From assembly GCA_002633005.1 (NCBI GenBank), contig NMRA01000078.1, positions 47,425-111,424 of the forward strand: a stretch of 64,000 nucleotides of DNA, written 5' to 3'. The stretch comes from Phoronis australis. Taxonomy: Eukaryota > Phoronida > Phoronidae. Position 1 is the stretch's first letter. Each line of letters opens with the position of its first letter. The translations under genes were made by a program, and so were the position numbers. Shown here piece after piece: positions 47,312 to 57,360 of the stretch. Below the pieces are notes generated by a model, which did not search any database, was not told the DNA's origin, and was given only the letters and a program-made list of their open reading frames with translations.

Positions 47312-47810
47312 TTAACTAGTGAACTTATGCTAAAAGACCTACTTGTTTATGGTCCACAGCGTTTGCGCGCGAAACCTACTTCTTTTCGTAATGCTTATTA
47401 CATGTTTTATATTTTGTGCCATGAATTCTTAACAAATTTGTCGTATTTAAAATAGTCTTCAAATGCCCAAAAGACCAAATCCGTTTTTCGAGTTGGCAAT
47501 AATGACGGGATTGCTATGGAAAGCGTTAAGGTTTGACAAAGAGAGTATTGCGAGTTTCTGAGTGATTCACTAAGGCTTCGATTGAAATTCACATCTTACC
47601 AGCAGCTTTTGTTTTTTCATCGTCACTCAGGTTCCATTCTCTTTAAAAAATGAAGTAAATTTTCTTCATTGCACAGTGGAGCAGACGACGAAAACGGAGT
47701 CGTAGTACGCAGCGCCACTGCCGGTCGCCTGGGATATCGCGGGAGAGCCTATACTTAGCCATAGTTCCGTTACGAATGCGCCGTGTTCCGAATTTAACAC
47801 TTGAAATTGG

Positions 47811-47911
47811 NNNNNNNNNNNNNNNNNNNNNNNNNNNNNNNNNNNNNNNNNNNNNNNNNNNNNNNNNNNNNNNNNNNNNNNNNNNNNNNNNNNNNNNNNN
47901 NNNNNNNNNNN
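47811..47911. other. Assembly gap
   Basis: A run of 101 N, just inside a C-rich end of the element described at 47024-47933. The true length is unknown. Confidence 0.99.
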
Positions 47912-47938
47912 CCCCCCCCTAAATCCGCCTATGGGAGG

Positions 47939-48106
47939 GGAGGTCATGTTTCGATCCCGGCGGTTCTGTTTTTGGCAGTCATGTTTTTAGGTGTGTCAGT
48001 ACCATTACCTAGTCCGTAAGTCCCATTTGATCTCATTAGGTCCTGTTTTGTGGAGTGTCAGTCCGATTTGGACAACCGGTGCTCATGTTGTATCTCGCCC
48101 GTGTAG
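47939..48106 (+). mobile_element. Single arm of the 28.4 kb foldback family
   Basis: Follows the right arm of 28370-28743 step by step: GGTCATGTTT, GGCGGTTCTGTTTT, TTTTTAGGTGTGTCAGT, CCCATTTGATC, AGGTCCTGTTTTG and ATCTCGCCCGTGTAG. The partner arm is absent; the GGCGGAT-ended element is inserted directly at its left border. Confidence 0.8.
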
Positions 48107-48239
48107 TTTGTTTCTTGATATCAGTCTCTCCGGCACGTGGTGTGTATACAATGAACTATTGGCCTACTTTCAGCTGACTCCTCTTTCTGACCTAGTTGAC
48201 TCGAGCTACACAAAACCCACATACAAAATTAAATTGTGT

Positions 48240-48500
48240 TAGTAATAAGTTAATTACGCACTGCAAATTCAATTGACATTGCGAGTGAATGCTGAAATAT
48301 CGAACGTGATTAAAACATGTATAGGTTATAATGACCAAAAACAAGTTTTCACCGAATACATAAGCGAAAAACGTCAGATTGTTAAGACTCGCGACATTTT
48401 CCACTTTTTTTCGGCCTCGGAAAATCGACTTCATCTTAACTTAGGAACACGAGTTCTCGAAAACAGCACGCTGGACTTCACTGAAACTCTCCTACAAGCA
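48240..48500 (+). repeat. Dispersed repeat D2, copy 2
   Basis: Matches 12790-13045 in the same orientation (TTACGCACTGCAAATTC, GCGAGTGAATG, CAAGTTTTCACCGAATA, GGAACACGAGTTCTCGAAA). Because D2 occurs here without D1, it belongs to an independent mobile unit that inserted into D1 at 12.3 kb. Confidence 0.75.
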
Positions 48501-48680
48501 TAGGAGCTTCATACGCCGGAAGCTTTTCGGCGAATTATGCTTCACAGTACTGATTGAAGCATCAAAGTCACGTTGTTGTAAGTACCTTCTGTGCATAGAA
48601 GGTCACCTTGGGAGGCCGTCAATGTCTTCAATTCCTTCCAACTCGAACTAATACTCTTGTAATAAAACTTTTCGAGCAGC

Positions 48681-48803
48681 CCTTCGTCCAATTTGGCAAC
48701 TGGCCATTTTTACACTGCGCGCACTCCTATTTTTAGCGCGCTCATCACGAAGGTGCGCAGTGCTAAAAATGGCCAGTTGCTGATTCGTACAACTGGACGA
48801 AGG
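48681..48803. mobile_element. Inverted-repeat element, 123 bp
   Basis: The left arm CCTTCGTCCA..GGCAACTGGCCATTTTTACACTGCGC is matched by the right arm GCGCAGTGCTAAAAATGGCCAGTTGC..TGGACGAAGG. A shorter hairpin, GCGC..TATTTTTAGCGCGC, lies inside. No second copy in the window. Confidence 0.75.
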
Positions 48804-48820
48804 ACTTCTCAAGGAAATAC

Positions 48821-48933
48821 ACAAAACGTACCGAGAGTGGCGAAGTTGAAAAAAATATCCCACGAGACCTTATTCCGTGAATTAATTTCTCGTGGGATAT
48901 TATTTCATCTACGCCAATCGAGGTACGTTTTGT
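48821..48933. mobile_element. Inverted-repeat element, 113 bp
   Basis: Outer arms ACAAAACGTACC and GGTACGTTTTGT; inner arms ATATCCCACGAGA and TCTCGTGGGATAT, with matching sequence between them. It starts only 17 bp after the inverted-repeat element at 48681-48803, with different arm sequences. Confidence 0.8.
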
Positions 48934-48939
48934 ATTCCT

Positions 48940-49745
48940 TTGTATTTTGTACGCTTCGAATTTTTAAGTTTCATTTTTTCGGCAGATTTTTTAATTACTT
49001 CACACAGACTATACACGTGGCGAATCACATCCTACATAAATGTACTTGCGCCTTATGTTACAAGTTTTCGCTAGTAAAAGAAACAGTACGACATGTAACC
49101 ATTTATCACTTGAGAAGTGGTAACAAAGATGAAAACACAGGGTAATTGTGCACACAGGCGCTCGAATTTCCCGATGACTCATAACCATAATGAGAAACAT
49201 GTTTTGTTAGTAGTGAGTGACGTCAGTGGTTATCGAGGAACAGGTAAACTCAAGCGCCTGTGATTGTGCATTAAACTTGTAAAATTTTCTGAGAATAATA
49301 AAATAACAACAACATTGAATTTACCGAGGAATTGGTGCCTGAGTTGCAGACGATATAAATATTTTGCAAATAAAACAGAAGTGTTATATAATTAACAGTT
49401 TTGTACCAGAAGTTATGTTTGGGACCTGATTGCACGTTGAGAGTTACTTATACTGCTGCAACGTTATTACTTAAAACTATTTCGGGAAAGTTAAATGATC
49501 GAGCCGGCAGTAACGACGTGAAGTCGACACTGGCCTACATTTTGAACTTTCTATGTCAGAGGGCATTGTTAAAGTAGGTCCAGGGAGTGGAATACGGAAA
49601 ACAATACCACATGGCCATGTTGCACTCAACATGATCAACGCGTATGGGATAACAGGTTTGATTACAGGAGTATTTGTTCGAGTTGGACGGTCTCCTGGGG
49701 TGTCACTGTCCTATTCGCAAAAGGTACTTATAACAAAATGACTGA
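48940..49745. other. No recognised feature
   Basis: AT-rich. One 62-codon plus-strand frame at 49553-49741 has regular composition but no motif or splice evidence. Nothing else seen. Confidence 0.45.
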
Positions 49746-49749
49746 TCGT

Positions 49750-50238
49750 TTATTCAGTGCGAAGCACAATTCTCCGAAAAGCTCTCGGCTTGTTCCTGTC
49801 TAAGATGCATTGAAAAAGAACAATAGTAAAGAGTGTGAAATGTTCTCCAACAGACGGCATGGTCAACACGTGACCCAATCCCCGAGATCGTACTGGTGGA
49901 ACAAGGCTCCTAGAACCCGGCTCGTGACTCAATACTAATGAGCCTCGCCGACATCTCCAAATAAAAGGGTTATTCTCGGCTACTCCCGATGGTCGGCGTC
50001 TGTAGGCGACGAATTTCGTGATCACCAGTCGCATTCCACATCTGCCTTTCGGTGGGAAGGCAAATCGGAAGTCTGAGTCGCCGTCAGAAAAATTTCTCAT
50101 GTGATCACTTGTCAGACGTCTGGTTTTAATGGGCCTTCCTATATTCTGACCCCCTGCCAAATTAGAAGGCACATCTGCCTTCTTACCGTATAGTCTCATC
50201 CCCTGGCATGATCTTGCGGTTAGGCTGTCTTCGCTCAT
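49750..50238 (-). CDS. Hypothetical ORF, 162 codons
   Basis: An ATG-started frame MSEDSLTARSCQGMRLYGKK, with RPIKTRRLTSDHMRNFSDGD and RCGMRLVITKFVAYRRRPSG further on. Its middle DNA resembles 53465-53745, including the palindromic GTCAGACGTCTG preceded by TCACATGT or CTCATGTG, but the second copy is full of stops. So it is probably part of a dispersed repeat rather than a gene. No domain recognised. Confidence 0.2.
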   Translation of the reverse strand: MSEDSLTARSCQGMRLYGKKADVPSNLAGGQNIGRPIKTRRLTSDHMRNFSDGDSDFRFAFPPKGRCGMRLVITKFVAYRRRPSGVAENNPFIWRCRRGSLVLSHEPGSRSLVPPVRSRGLGHVLTMPSVGEHFTLFTIVLFQCILDRNKPRAFRRIVLRTE

Positions 50239-50313
50239 CGCTCAGGATAATTAAGGTTATCTCAAACCTTATTCCCAAAAATGGCCATCTTTACAATATT
50301 TCACGTGTCCAGT

Positions 50314-50484
50314 AAATATAGATTATTACATGGCGAAGTCGTTATCCCCCGTTATCTAGAGCCCGAGTGGATTTTGGAGAATTATCGCCCGAGGGGCGTC
50401 AGCCCCGAGGGTGATAATTCTCCAAAATCCACGAGGGCTCTAGATAAGGGGGATAACGGCTGAGAACATGTAATAATCTATTTA
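50314..50484. mobile_element. Hairpin with about 83-bp arms
   Basis: The left arm runs TATAGATTATTACATG, GTTATCCCC.GTTATCTAG, AGCCC..GTGGATTTTGG, AGAATTATC; the right arm repeats these in reverse complement and ends CATGTAATAATCTAT. The loop is only a few bases (GGGGC GTCA GCCCC). The arms are nearly perfect, so the structure is recent or conserved. Confidence 0.9.
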
Positions 50485-51025
50485 TACCACATACTAAACG
50501 AGAAACATTGCAATGAATCGATTTACCTTTTCTGACTCTCCACCGCTTTGTAACTACTTTCTGTGTCAGAGGCCCGGGGTCAGGGGTCGTGACCTTTTAA
50601 GAAAAGCCCTATTTTTGTCAAATAATGCTTTTACTCAACACCAATTGAAAACTTAAATATTATAGAAATAAATTGAATTTATAAATTAAGGTTTACCAAC
50701 TATTATAGCTTAAAACACGTTTTTTTCACGCTAAGCTTCGACCGGGAAATTATCGTCTGCTAAAGTAGGTTACCACCGGTAACTGAATATAATTCTCAAG
50801 TCAAAGATCCTGACCACACGATACCCGCATTGAAACTAGAGATCGGTGATTTACAAGTAAGAGGACATGAGAGAAAAATTTCACCGAATTAAGATATCAT
50901 TTTTATGGAAATTATGTGTCTTATTTTTTGTAGCGTATTAGTACAGTACAATGCGGTTTGTTGAACGTGCGATTATTGCGCGTGCTCATTTAAGTATTCT
51001 ATTTTCAATTTTGATGACGTCAGTC

Positions 51026-51086
51026 GCTGCGTGGTGTAGTGGTAAAGTCGGCGACCAGCAATATTAGGGTTCGACCCCGTCCTCGG
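51026..51086 (+). other. tRNA-like sequence (box A and box B)
   Basis: GCGTGGTGTAGTGGTAAAGT has the same box A (TGGTGTAGTGG) as the units at 30409 and 47243, followed by GGGTTCGACCC as box B. The T stem pairs at only three positions and no acceptor stem forms. A SINE head or tRNA remnant, not a tRNA gene. Confidence 0.55.
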
Positions 51087-51100
51087 TTTCCCGCCAAATC

Positions 51101-51122
51101 GTTATCTCACTAGTGAGATAAC
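51101..51122. repeat. 22-bp perfect palindrome
   Basis: GTTATCTCACT followed directly by its reverse complement AGTGAGATAAC, without a spacer. It lies 15 bp after the tRNA-like unit, inside the insertion in D1 copy 2. Confidence 0.9.
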
Positions 51123-51771
51123 TTTATGGGTTATTACACGGTTGTATCTGCCGTTTGACGCTAATATTGTGGTATAAAATACCTTATCTTCGTTATCGGG
51201 GAACTTCAAATACAAAATATATACTGCGTAGCGAGAACAAAAAAGATTTAGCAAAACCACCTTGGAACCGCACAACCGCGTATATTTAGTCATCAGTCTC
51301 AAAAACACTTCTATGATTTTCGATATAAAGGCCTATCTTTTGTGTAATGTAACAAAGACGAATACGTCTTCCGTTTTTTACCAAGATATCTTACGTTTTG
51401 CGAGTTGATTTGTCACAGAAACCAAACGAAAAGACTAATCGAAAATTCCTAACAGCGTTTTTGAGGTAACTTGTAAAGTTTTCATTTAAAAAAAGTGTCA
51501 TTAAAATCGACCCAGGGGTTAATATTCTATGAATGTACCTTTCTTAAAAATAAAATTTTGATTTAAATAAGTTTTTACTTAAAAATAATAATGGTACATT
51601 AATACAAAAAGTATGATTAATATTCCCTAAACTTTTTTCTTTCGGAACATATACTTTTACTAGTTGACAAAGCTTAGTTTGTTTTGATATACGTGTTAGA
51701 ATAGAGGCCACTAAATAAGGTTGGAGATAACCTTAAGCCAGAACTTAGCGTTTTCCATATTGACCTATCGC

Positions 51772-51925
51772 CAGCTTCCCGTTCAGTACTGAATGCTAGG
51801 GCCTCGTTAAAGACTTCGCGAGATTACGTGAGATAATGCTGTGTATTTTCAAAGAGAACACGTGATTCTGGCTAGATTTTAGCTAGGCCCTAGCGTAGGT
51901 CCTAGCGATACTGAACGCACGCCAG
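51772..51925 (+). mobile_element. CGTTCAGTA-family MITE, full copy
   Basis: Starts CAGCTTCCCGTTCAGTA and ends TACTGAACGCACGCCAG. It contains AGACTTCGCGAGATTACG, GAGAACACGTGATT and TAGCGTAGGTCCTAGCG in the family order. It is 154 bp, against 157 bp in the copies at 25541 and 58343. Confidence 0.88.
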
Positions 51926-52055
51926 GATAATGACTGACGGCTTAATTGACCAATCAGAACGCAGCATTCTCGACACATCTTCGTCTTTGTTTCCAGGCTG
52001 CCATTTTACCCGACAATCAACACGTTGTCGGTAAAGCTTATTTTCGTCTATTAAA

Positions 52056-52226
52056 CAGTGGCGGCGCAGCACAGAAAAAAGTGGGGGGCTAAAGCCCCCT
52101 CAGCCCCTTGTGATGCACCGCCTATAGACCATTTGCAGCGTAGCACAGAAAAAAAGTGGTGGGGCTACAGCCCCCCCCCCCCNNNCCCCCCCCCCCAGCC
52201 CCCTATATGATGCGCCGCCCATGCTA
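52056..52226. mobile_element. GGCGGCGCA-ended elements, two units with an unresolved C run
   Basis: CAGTGGCGGCGCAGCACAG opens the first unit; AGCGTAGCACAGAAAAAAAG opens the second; the right end is TGATGCGCCGCCCATG. Each has a TGGGGGCTAAAGCCCCC-type core, as at 1921-1980. The second core contains NNN (52183-52185) inside a C run. Confidence 0.7.
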
Positions 52227-53464
52227 TAGCTCAAAAATGTGAGATAAGAATGGTGAAACGGTGTTGATATGACGTGCATAATTCTGACAGCCGTTATGCA
52301 GCTCGAGAAGAATATCCCGTCCCTTTTTGGGCATTCCCTTAGCCGAAAAGTGATGTCGACTGTGTGGATCAAACTTGGCAATGTTGCTGAATTAGGTTAT
52401 TTAATAAACACAAATGTATTTGTTCCAAGATACGTGCTTATCAGGTTGGTGGCTATAGTATAAGCCAATCTGATTTTGACTCCGGAGTTTCACTCGTCTG
52501 GACGAATTTGTCTCGGCACCTGCTGTATCTCAGCACTAGTCTAGCGGTAGTCCCTGGAAATTGTTGTTTTTAAGGACATTTTTATTATTTTTCATTTATT
52601 TTGACCTAATGGGCATCGTTATGTTTCGTAGCAGAGGTACATTTCTTGTAATTCATATAAGCATAGGCTGGCGTTCAACTGAACTTCTCTCCAAAATTGA
52701 GAGATTCGATCGTCACAGGGAGGGTCACTAGTGTATTAGTGTACTCAAAGCCTTGTTCGAGAGCATGCGCTGTTGTCACGAAAAAATAGACAGTTGAATT
52801 ACTTTTTGATGAGAACCTCTGGTTTACACTTCGCTTGTAGAGTTAGAGAGAGCTCATTTTGTAGTTGTTCAAACATGATGTTTAGTTTTCATGAAGTTTT
52901 AAAAAAGAATTTGAGTTATTTTTGTAAACAGCCATTTTTGCCATACTGACACCAAATTTGTCATCTTTTGTTGATCTTTTGTAACCATACCAGAGTTTAG
53001 TGATCATGCTACGTTTAATATTAACTGAAAGCTACCTTTATGCAATGAAACTACAAAAATGCTAAGTTCACCAGAAGGTATGTCTAACTTAACTGTCTGG
53101 TGCAATAACGACCAATTCCATGCGTTACATTAACTTGGACACAGACCTACCCGAGCCTGCTAGCCTAGGACAAATGAAATCCGGGTGTAGTTGAGCTATG
53201 AACCTAAGTTTTTTAATCAAAATATTTCGTTCGAAAATTATATAGAAAAGCGTAAACAGTGCTATCGACTCGACCTACTTTACTATGGGAGTCCCACCAG
53301 TTGTGTCCTACTTTTCATTTGGCGGAATTTACCAGACGCAAGAATAAAAATATCGGCGAATCTTCATTGATTTTGTTCGAAAGATCCTGTAATCTATGGC
53401 ATCGTGAAAGATAATTCACATATAAGGTACACACCCAGCTTTACGTAAACATATCGCATCAGTG
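52227..53464. other. 1.2 kb without a recognised feature
   Basis: No frame above 64 codons and no duplicated block recognised. Confidence 0.5.
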
Positions 53465-53745
53465 GCCTTGTCATTTGTCAGGTGAAGGTGAACCTCGTGT
53501 GGGGTTCTTCAACTGGGAGGCTCTTCATGAACGCTCATTTTTTAGGCTGATCTGGTTGGCTTCTAGTCACACGGACTATCTTCATTCTTATAAGAAATGC
53601 ATGTCCGTGATCGCAGTATCTCGTGGAGTTCATTTGTCGTCGGATCAGACGTTACTAAAATCTGACGTCTGATCCTCAGTCTGCGTCAATAAATTCACAT
53701 GTACACTAGTCAGACGTCTGACCTGCCATCTTATCGGATCCCACA
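53465..53745 (+). repeat. Repeat related to 49845-50140
   Basis: Shares CAGTCTG.GTC followed by ATTCACATGT or TTCTCATGTG and then AGTCAGACGTCTG in the same order and spacing. It also contains a second TCTGACGTCTGATC palindrome-like word. The similarity is partial and old. Confidence 0.4.
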
Positions 53746-54710
53746 TCATACGGCCTGGTTGTTTTCTCACCGTGAGAAGTATTGTACCAAGTATACCAGA
53801 TAGTAACATGACGCTATTTTTCTATTTTAGAAACTTCTTTCCATCAAGGTAACTCATTCCGTGTTTTAATTTGTGAAAACAAAGGAAATGGTGGTTTAAT
53901 AAGTTCTCACAAATCAAGTACCCCCATATTTCGTCTGTTTTGAGCTAGGACTATATATTACTCCCAGGTTTTGAGATGTCTTGTACATAGAACAAAATAT
54001 GACAATTTTTTTCTTCTTTTGACTGCCCTCTGATCGTATGAAATGCGTATTTTCGTAATGGTGAGAACATTTGTGGTTTACGGAGCAACTACCGTGTTCT
54101 TGTTCGAGCCACCAGCTTTTTTGCGCAGTCCAATATTCCCTCAAAGACATCTTCGCAGCTGCACGGCGGCGTAGCTGGACCCAAAGATAGCTTCCTGTGA
54201 GCATAAAGAAAAAGGGGAATTAATGCTTTGTGCAAACTTCTGTCCACAGTTAAATGTAATGCCTCTCTGTAAATGAAGGGGCGCTTGCTGCAACTCAGGT
54301 TTTAATGAAAGTGGTATGCCACTGCCGGTTAAGCTAAATAAACGACAATTTAGCGACCAGCACACAATAGCTAGTGCTCCGTCTCCTACTCACAGGGACC
54401 TCAATTGCAAGTTGCGTCGATTGCGGTGTGAAAATTGTGACGGCCGGGTTTGAAAAATATGACCACGGGGGTGAAATTCAGGGACAGCTTAAATTACGGG
54501 CTTTAAACAGTACACACCATGGATTTTTGCACATTTTGAATTACCGGTGGCCACAGACTAAATGTATGACGTAAAATTTAGCTAAACCCATGTTTATTTT
54601 GTGTAATTAGCTCAAAATTTTGATTTTTCTTTCAATTGTGCCAATTTTCACATTTCCCGCCATGTGACGTCATGGGTTGAACACAAGAGATCAGTGACTA
54701 GCTTTGAACA

Positions 54711-54964
54711 ATGGCGGAGACCAGGGAATTTGAAAGTGACGACGATTAAGAGCAAGAATTGAACGAATACTATGAAGAAACGTATGGGAATGGTGGCCAG
54801 GATGAGGAAATGGGGTTGCACGAAAGCGAGAACAAGTTTAATGTGCTTCCGGCTGCGTACTTTTCTACTTTGAGCCTTATGAACTGGATCCTCCCGCGAG
54901 AGAAGCGGCCTCGGGCTCGGCGAGTCAACTGAACCCAGTCATCCAACAGACGATCCTGAATTAA
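54711..54964 (+). pseudogene. Acidic MAE/PYELD frame (decayed), copy 3
   Basis: Starts MAETREFESDDD, stop, EQELNEYYEETYGNGGQDEE. After a frameshift it continues VLFYFEPYELDPPAREAASG and SASQLNPVIQQTILN to a stop at 54962-54964. The best preserved of the three copies: one nonsense codon and one frameshift separate it from an open frame of about 84 codons. The acidic N-terminus, YY and FEPYELDP.ARE are the conserved marks. I do not know its function; its partner frame lies tail to tail 30 bp away. Confidence 0.65.
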
Positions 54965-54994
54965 GAGCTGATGTTTCTGAATGATAAATATTGC

Positions 54995-55234
54995 CCTTTA
55001 TTGAACCAGGCCTTCATCGTAACGTCTCCTGTGACTGGAGTCGAAACACGTGTCCTCAAAGTGGGCAGAACACAGAGTGGCCCCGGACCGAATCGCTTGG
55101 TCCACGATGACGTCCCACACTCTCGTTCGGCGCACGAAGTCATGCCACTTCTGCGCAACTTTGGTGTCCTTCGGAACACCGAGAAGTTTCCGCCTGGATG
55201 TTGTTGCTGCAGGCTCCGGAAACACATCTTTTGA
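54995..55234 (-). pseudogene. THAP-domain frame, family 1, copy 3 (one frameshift)
   Basis: Reads KRCVSGACSNNIQAETSR, then, after a one-base shift, LLGVPKDTKVAQKWHDFVRR, TRVWD, and SGATLCSAHFEDTCFD, ending RRRYDEGLVQ at a TAA. All zinc ligands of a THAP domain (C-x4-C and C-x2-H) and the basic helix are present; the V-P replaces the usual F-P. The stop overlaps an AATAAA polyadenylation-type hexamer (CAATAAAGG). It is close to functional and the most informative copy. No further protein follows the DNA-binding domain. Confidence 0.75.
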
Positions 55235-55740
55235 TCCCTCTACGAACCTTCTCGACGCTAAATGTACTTTGCATTCTCTTCAATCTATACACTTTGTCTC
55301 TGATCCGAACGGTATGGCGAACGACTTGGGTTCAACCCATGACGTTGTACATAATTATTATTTTTTTTCAATTTTTGCGTGTTACTTTATGAGCTGTGCA
55401 CTAAAGGCACTGAAATCAAGTAAGATATAATAATAAAATTTATTTTGAGGTACTAGAGTCATGTTGTGTACACTTTAAGAACTTAGCTTAATCCGGTACT
55501 AAGGATTGCACGTGTTTCCGGAGGCCCAAAAATCCGATACTTCAAAGTAAAACAAAGCAAGTTAAAACTGTGCTCGAGTACAATGTCGACTCGATTATTT
55601 CAGTTGCATAAGCACAAAAACAAAACGTGACTCTCGTGAAATAATTTAATCCGATTGGTGAGTCAAATATCAGGGCAAATTTCGTGAGGCAAAATCAAAT
55701 TCTTACGATAAATTGAACGTTTTTGATCGTCAATGGGAAC
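55235..55740. other. No recognised feature
   Basis: Between the THAP copy and the Penelope-like fragment. Short frames only; an AATAATAAAA-type AT run near 55428. Confidence 0.45.
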
Positions 55741-56740
55741 GGTTATCACCAGGATGAGGGTAAAGTTGACGGGCAGCCACGTGATGAAGTTCGCGTGTTG
55801 GACCTCATAATACGATGTCGTAAATGTCAGAAAGAGAACCATGACCTACGCCACTGACGGTTCACTCTCTGTCGCCTGCCTTCCTAACAATTAGGCTTCC
55901 GCGTATCCAGTGTGTTTCTTTCCGGTGTCGTGGTAGCTCTAAGTTGTCCAACGACTGCTGCAGAGTACGTACTGGCTTGATGACCACATCAATGTTACAT
56001 TCCCGACAAATACGCGCACTGTTCCAAAGATACATACTCAATCGGCCCGTTCCCGTTTCTTCGGTCCCCGCCTGGTATTGATATACTAGAGGTCCAACAG
56101 CGTGTAATAGCTTGTTCGATGCGTTCACGTTCCCGTACTTTGTCAACACGCCCACACCAGGCAAGCAGAGTCTGTCCTACCTGGAAGTGTGAAGCAAGTA
56201 TTGATGCGCAGGGCTCTTCTTTTGGTTGAGGAACTTGGTAGTCCCGTTGTCTCTGGGAACAATGAGCGTGTATAAAAATGGCAGAGATTTTTTAGATCCC
56301 GTTTCGTTAGTGAAATTGGTGCTGTTGGTCCGATCAATGCGATTGAGGGTTATTGAACGTGTCCATCGGACTGTTGGAGATTATTTCTAAAATATCATCA
56401 GCCTTCCTCTTCCAGGGTGTTGGTTTGGCTTCTATAGGGACGCTAACCACAGCCCGTTGCTCCAAAAACTTCACCATGAGACTGTTGAGATTCGTTCTTA
56501 CTATCACCATTAGTGTTTTGATGGGGACATTTATAAACAACGCTTCGGAACGGCTGTGGATAGCCCTGTTTATCCTATTATCCCAAATTTATACATGAGA
56601 TATTGAATGAATGGCATCATTTTTCTGACATTTATGACATCGCATTACGTGACCCTAAGCGGAAACTTCATCACGTGACTGCTAGTCCACCTAACCATCA
56701 TTCTGAAGATGACAGCAGCAACTAACAATCGAAAACTTTC
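55741..56740 (-). mobile_element. Penelope-like retroelement fragment with inverted flanks
   Basis: Minus-strand frames read, in order: NSLMVKFLEQRAV; WKRKADDILEIISNSP (position of the reverse transcriptase Y-x-D-D box, here K-A-D-D); SLPFLYTLIVPRDNGTTKFL; KKSPAHQYLLHTSR (the PTHTDQYL-type box); and MYLWNSARICRECNIDVV, IKPVRTLQQSLDN (linker before a GIY-YIG domain). These are typical of the 3' half of Penelope-like reverse transcriptases. Two frameshifts (near 56337 and 56160) and the changed catalytic box show it is dead. The same terminal sequence (TTTCTGACATTTA, AACTTCATCACGTG, then a CCTGGTGATAACC or TCTGAAGATGACAG word) occurs inverted on both sides (55741-55835 and 56621-56715). Confidence 0.78.
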
Positions 56741-56759
56741 AATTTATTGCAAGTACTCG

Positions 56760-57290
56760 ATTGATATACAACAAAACATGACATAAATCACGCCATTCGA
56801 CGCGGATTTTCACGGTGGTCAGACACTTCAATGCAGATTGAACAATTAGACGGATGCCGTATCATTATTGTTTTCACGTTAAGTTCAACAGTGTCAGTGT
56901 TATTGTAGGAGACCATATAGGCTACGCCCATAAGAGAACACTTGGCGTGTACTGCTATGCTTATGGTTTTTCATACAGACAAAAAGGTTAACAATACGCC
57001 ACCAGTGAACCTAAACCTCTATAAAGTGAAAATGTAAGATGCGCGCAAACTTGACAACTCGTCAATTGAGTTTGTGAATCCTGCTGACTGGCGCGTGATA
57101 AAACTAATTACGCCACATATAATCAAGCTGTTTTCAAGAAAAGGGCATAAATTTTTGCTCTGAAATCGAGGGTCATTTCGACGACACGTTTTTTATTAAT
57201 TCATACAAACTATCATGCAAAACCATATCTCACACGTGTGACTTTTTTGATTTTGGACGCTTTTGGAACGATCAAATACGTACGGAAAAG
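56760..57290. other. No recognised feature
   Basis: AT-rich sequence with no notable frame or repeat. Confidence 0.45.
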
Positions 57291-57292
57291 TT

Positions 57293-57360
57293 GTGTCTGA
57301 GCGCGTAGGAAAAAGATGTCCGTGAGCGCGTAGGAAAAAGATGTGTCTGAGCGCGTAGTG
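57293..57360 (+). repeat. 25-bp tandem repeat, 2.7 units
   Basis: The unit is GTGTCTGAGCGCGTAGGAAA plus AAGAT. The second unit differs at GTCCGTGAG; the third stops after GCGCGTAG. The GAGCGCG core is CpG-rich in an AT-rich setting. Confidence 0.9.

Larger units (their letters stand above)
47024..47933 (-). mobile_element. GGCGGAT-ended element, long copy, 5-bp target duplication GGAGG
   Basis: Begins CAGTGGCGGATCTAGG and ends TAAATCCGCCTATG, the same ends as 30084-30725 in the opposite orientation. The flanks are the direct repeat GGAGG (47019-47023 and 47934-47938), again 5 bp. Homology to the 30 kb copy is clear up to about 47485; the next 320 bp are not shared and are followed by a 101-bp gap (47811-47911). 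It also carries the tRNA-like unit. It looks non-autonomous. Confidence 0.85.
50250..51735 (+). repeat. Dispersed repeat D1, copy 2, with about 850 bp inserted
   Basis: The left 65 bp (50250-50315) and the right part (51175-51735) match 12105-13460. Between them lies sequence absent from copy 1: the hairpin at 50314-50484, a tRNA-like unit at 51026-51086 and a palindrome at 51101-51122. Both D1 copies thus carry different secondary insertions. Confidence 0.7.

Noticed and set aside
48693-49145. A 150-codon plus-strand frame
   Set aside because: It runs straight through two hairpin elements (48681-48933); the open frame results from palindromic sequence and has no recognisable motif.
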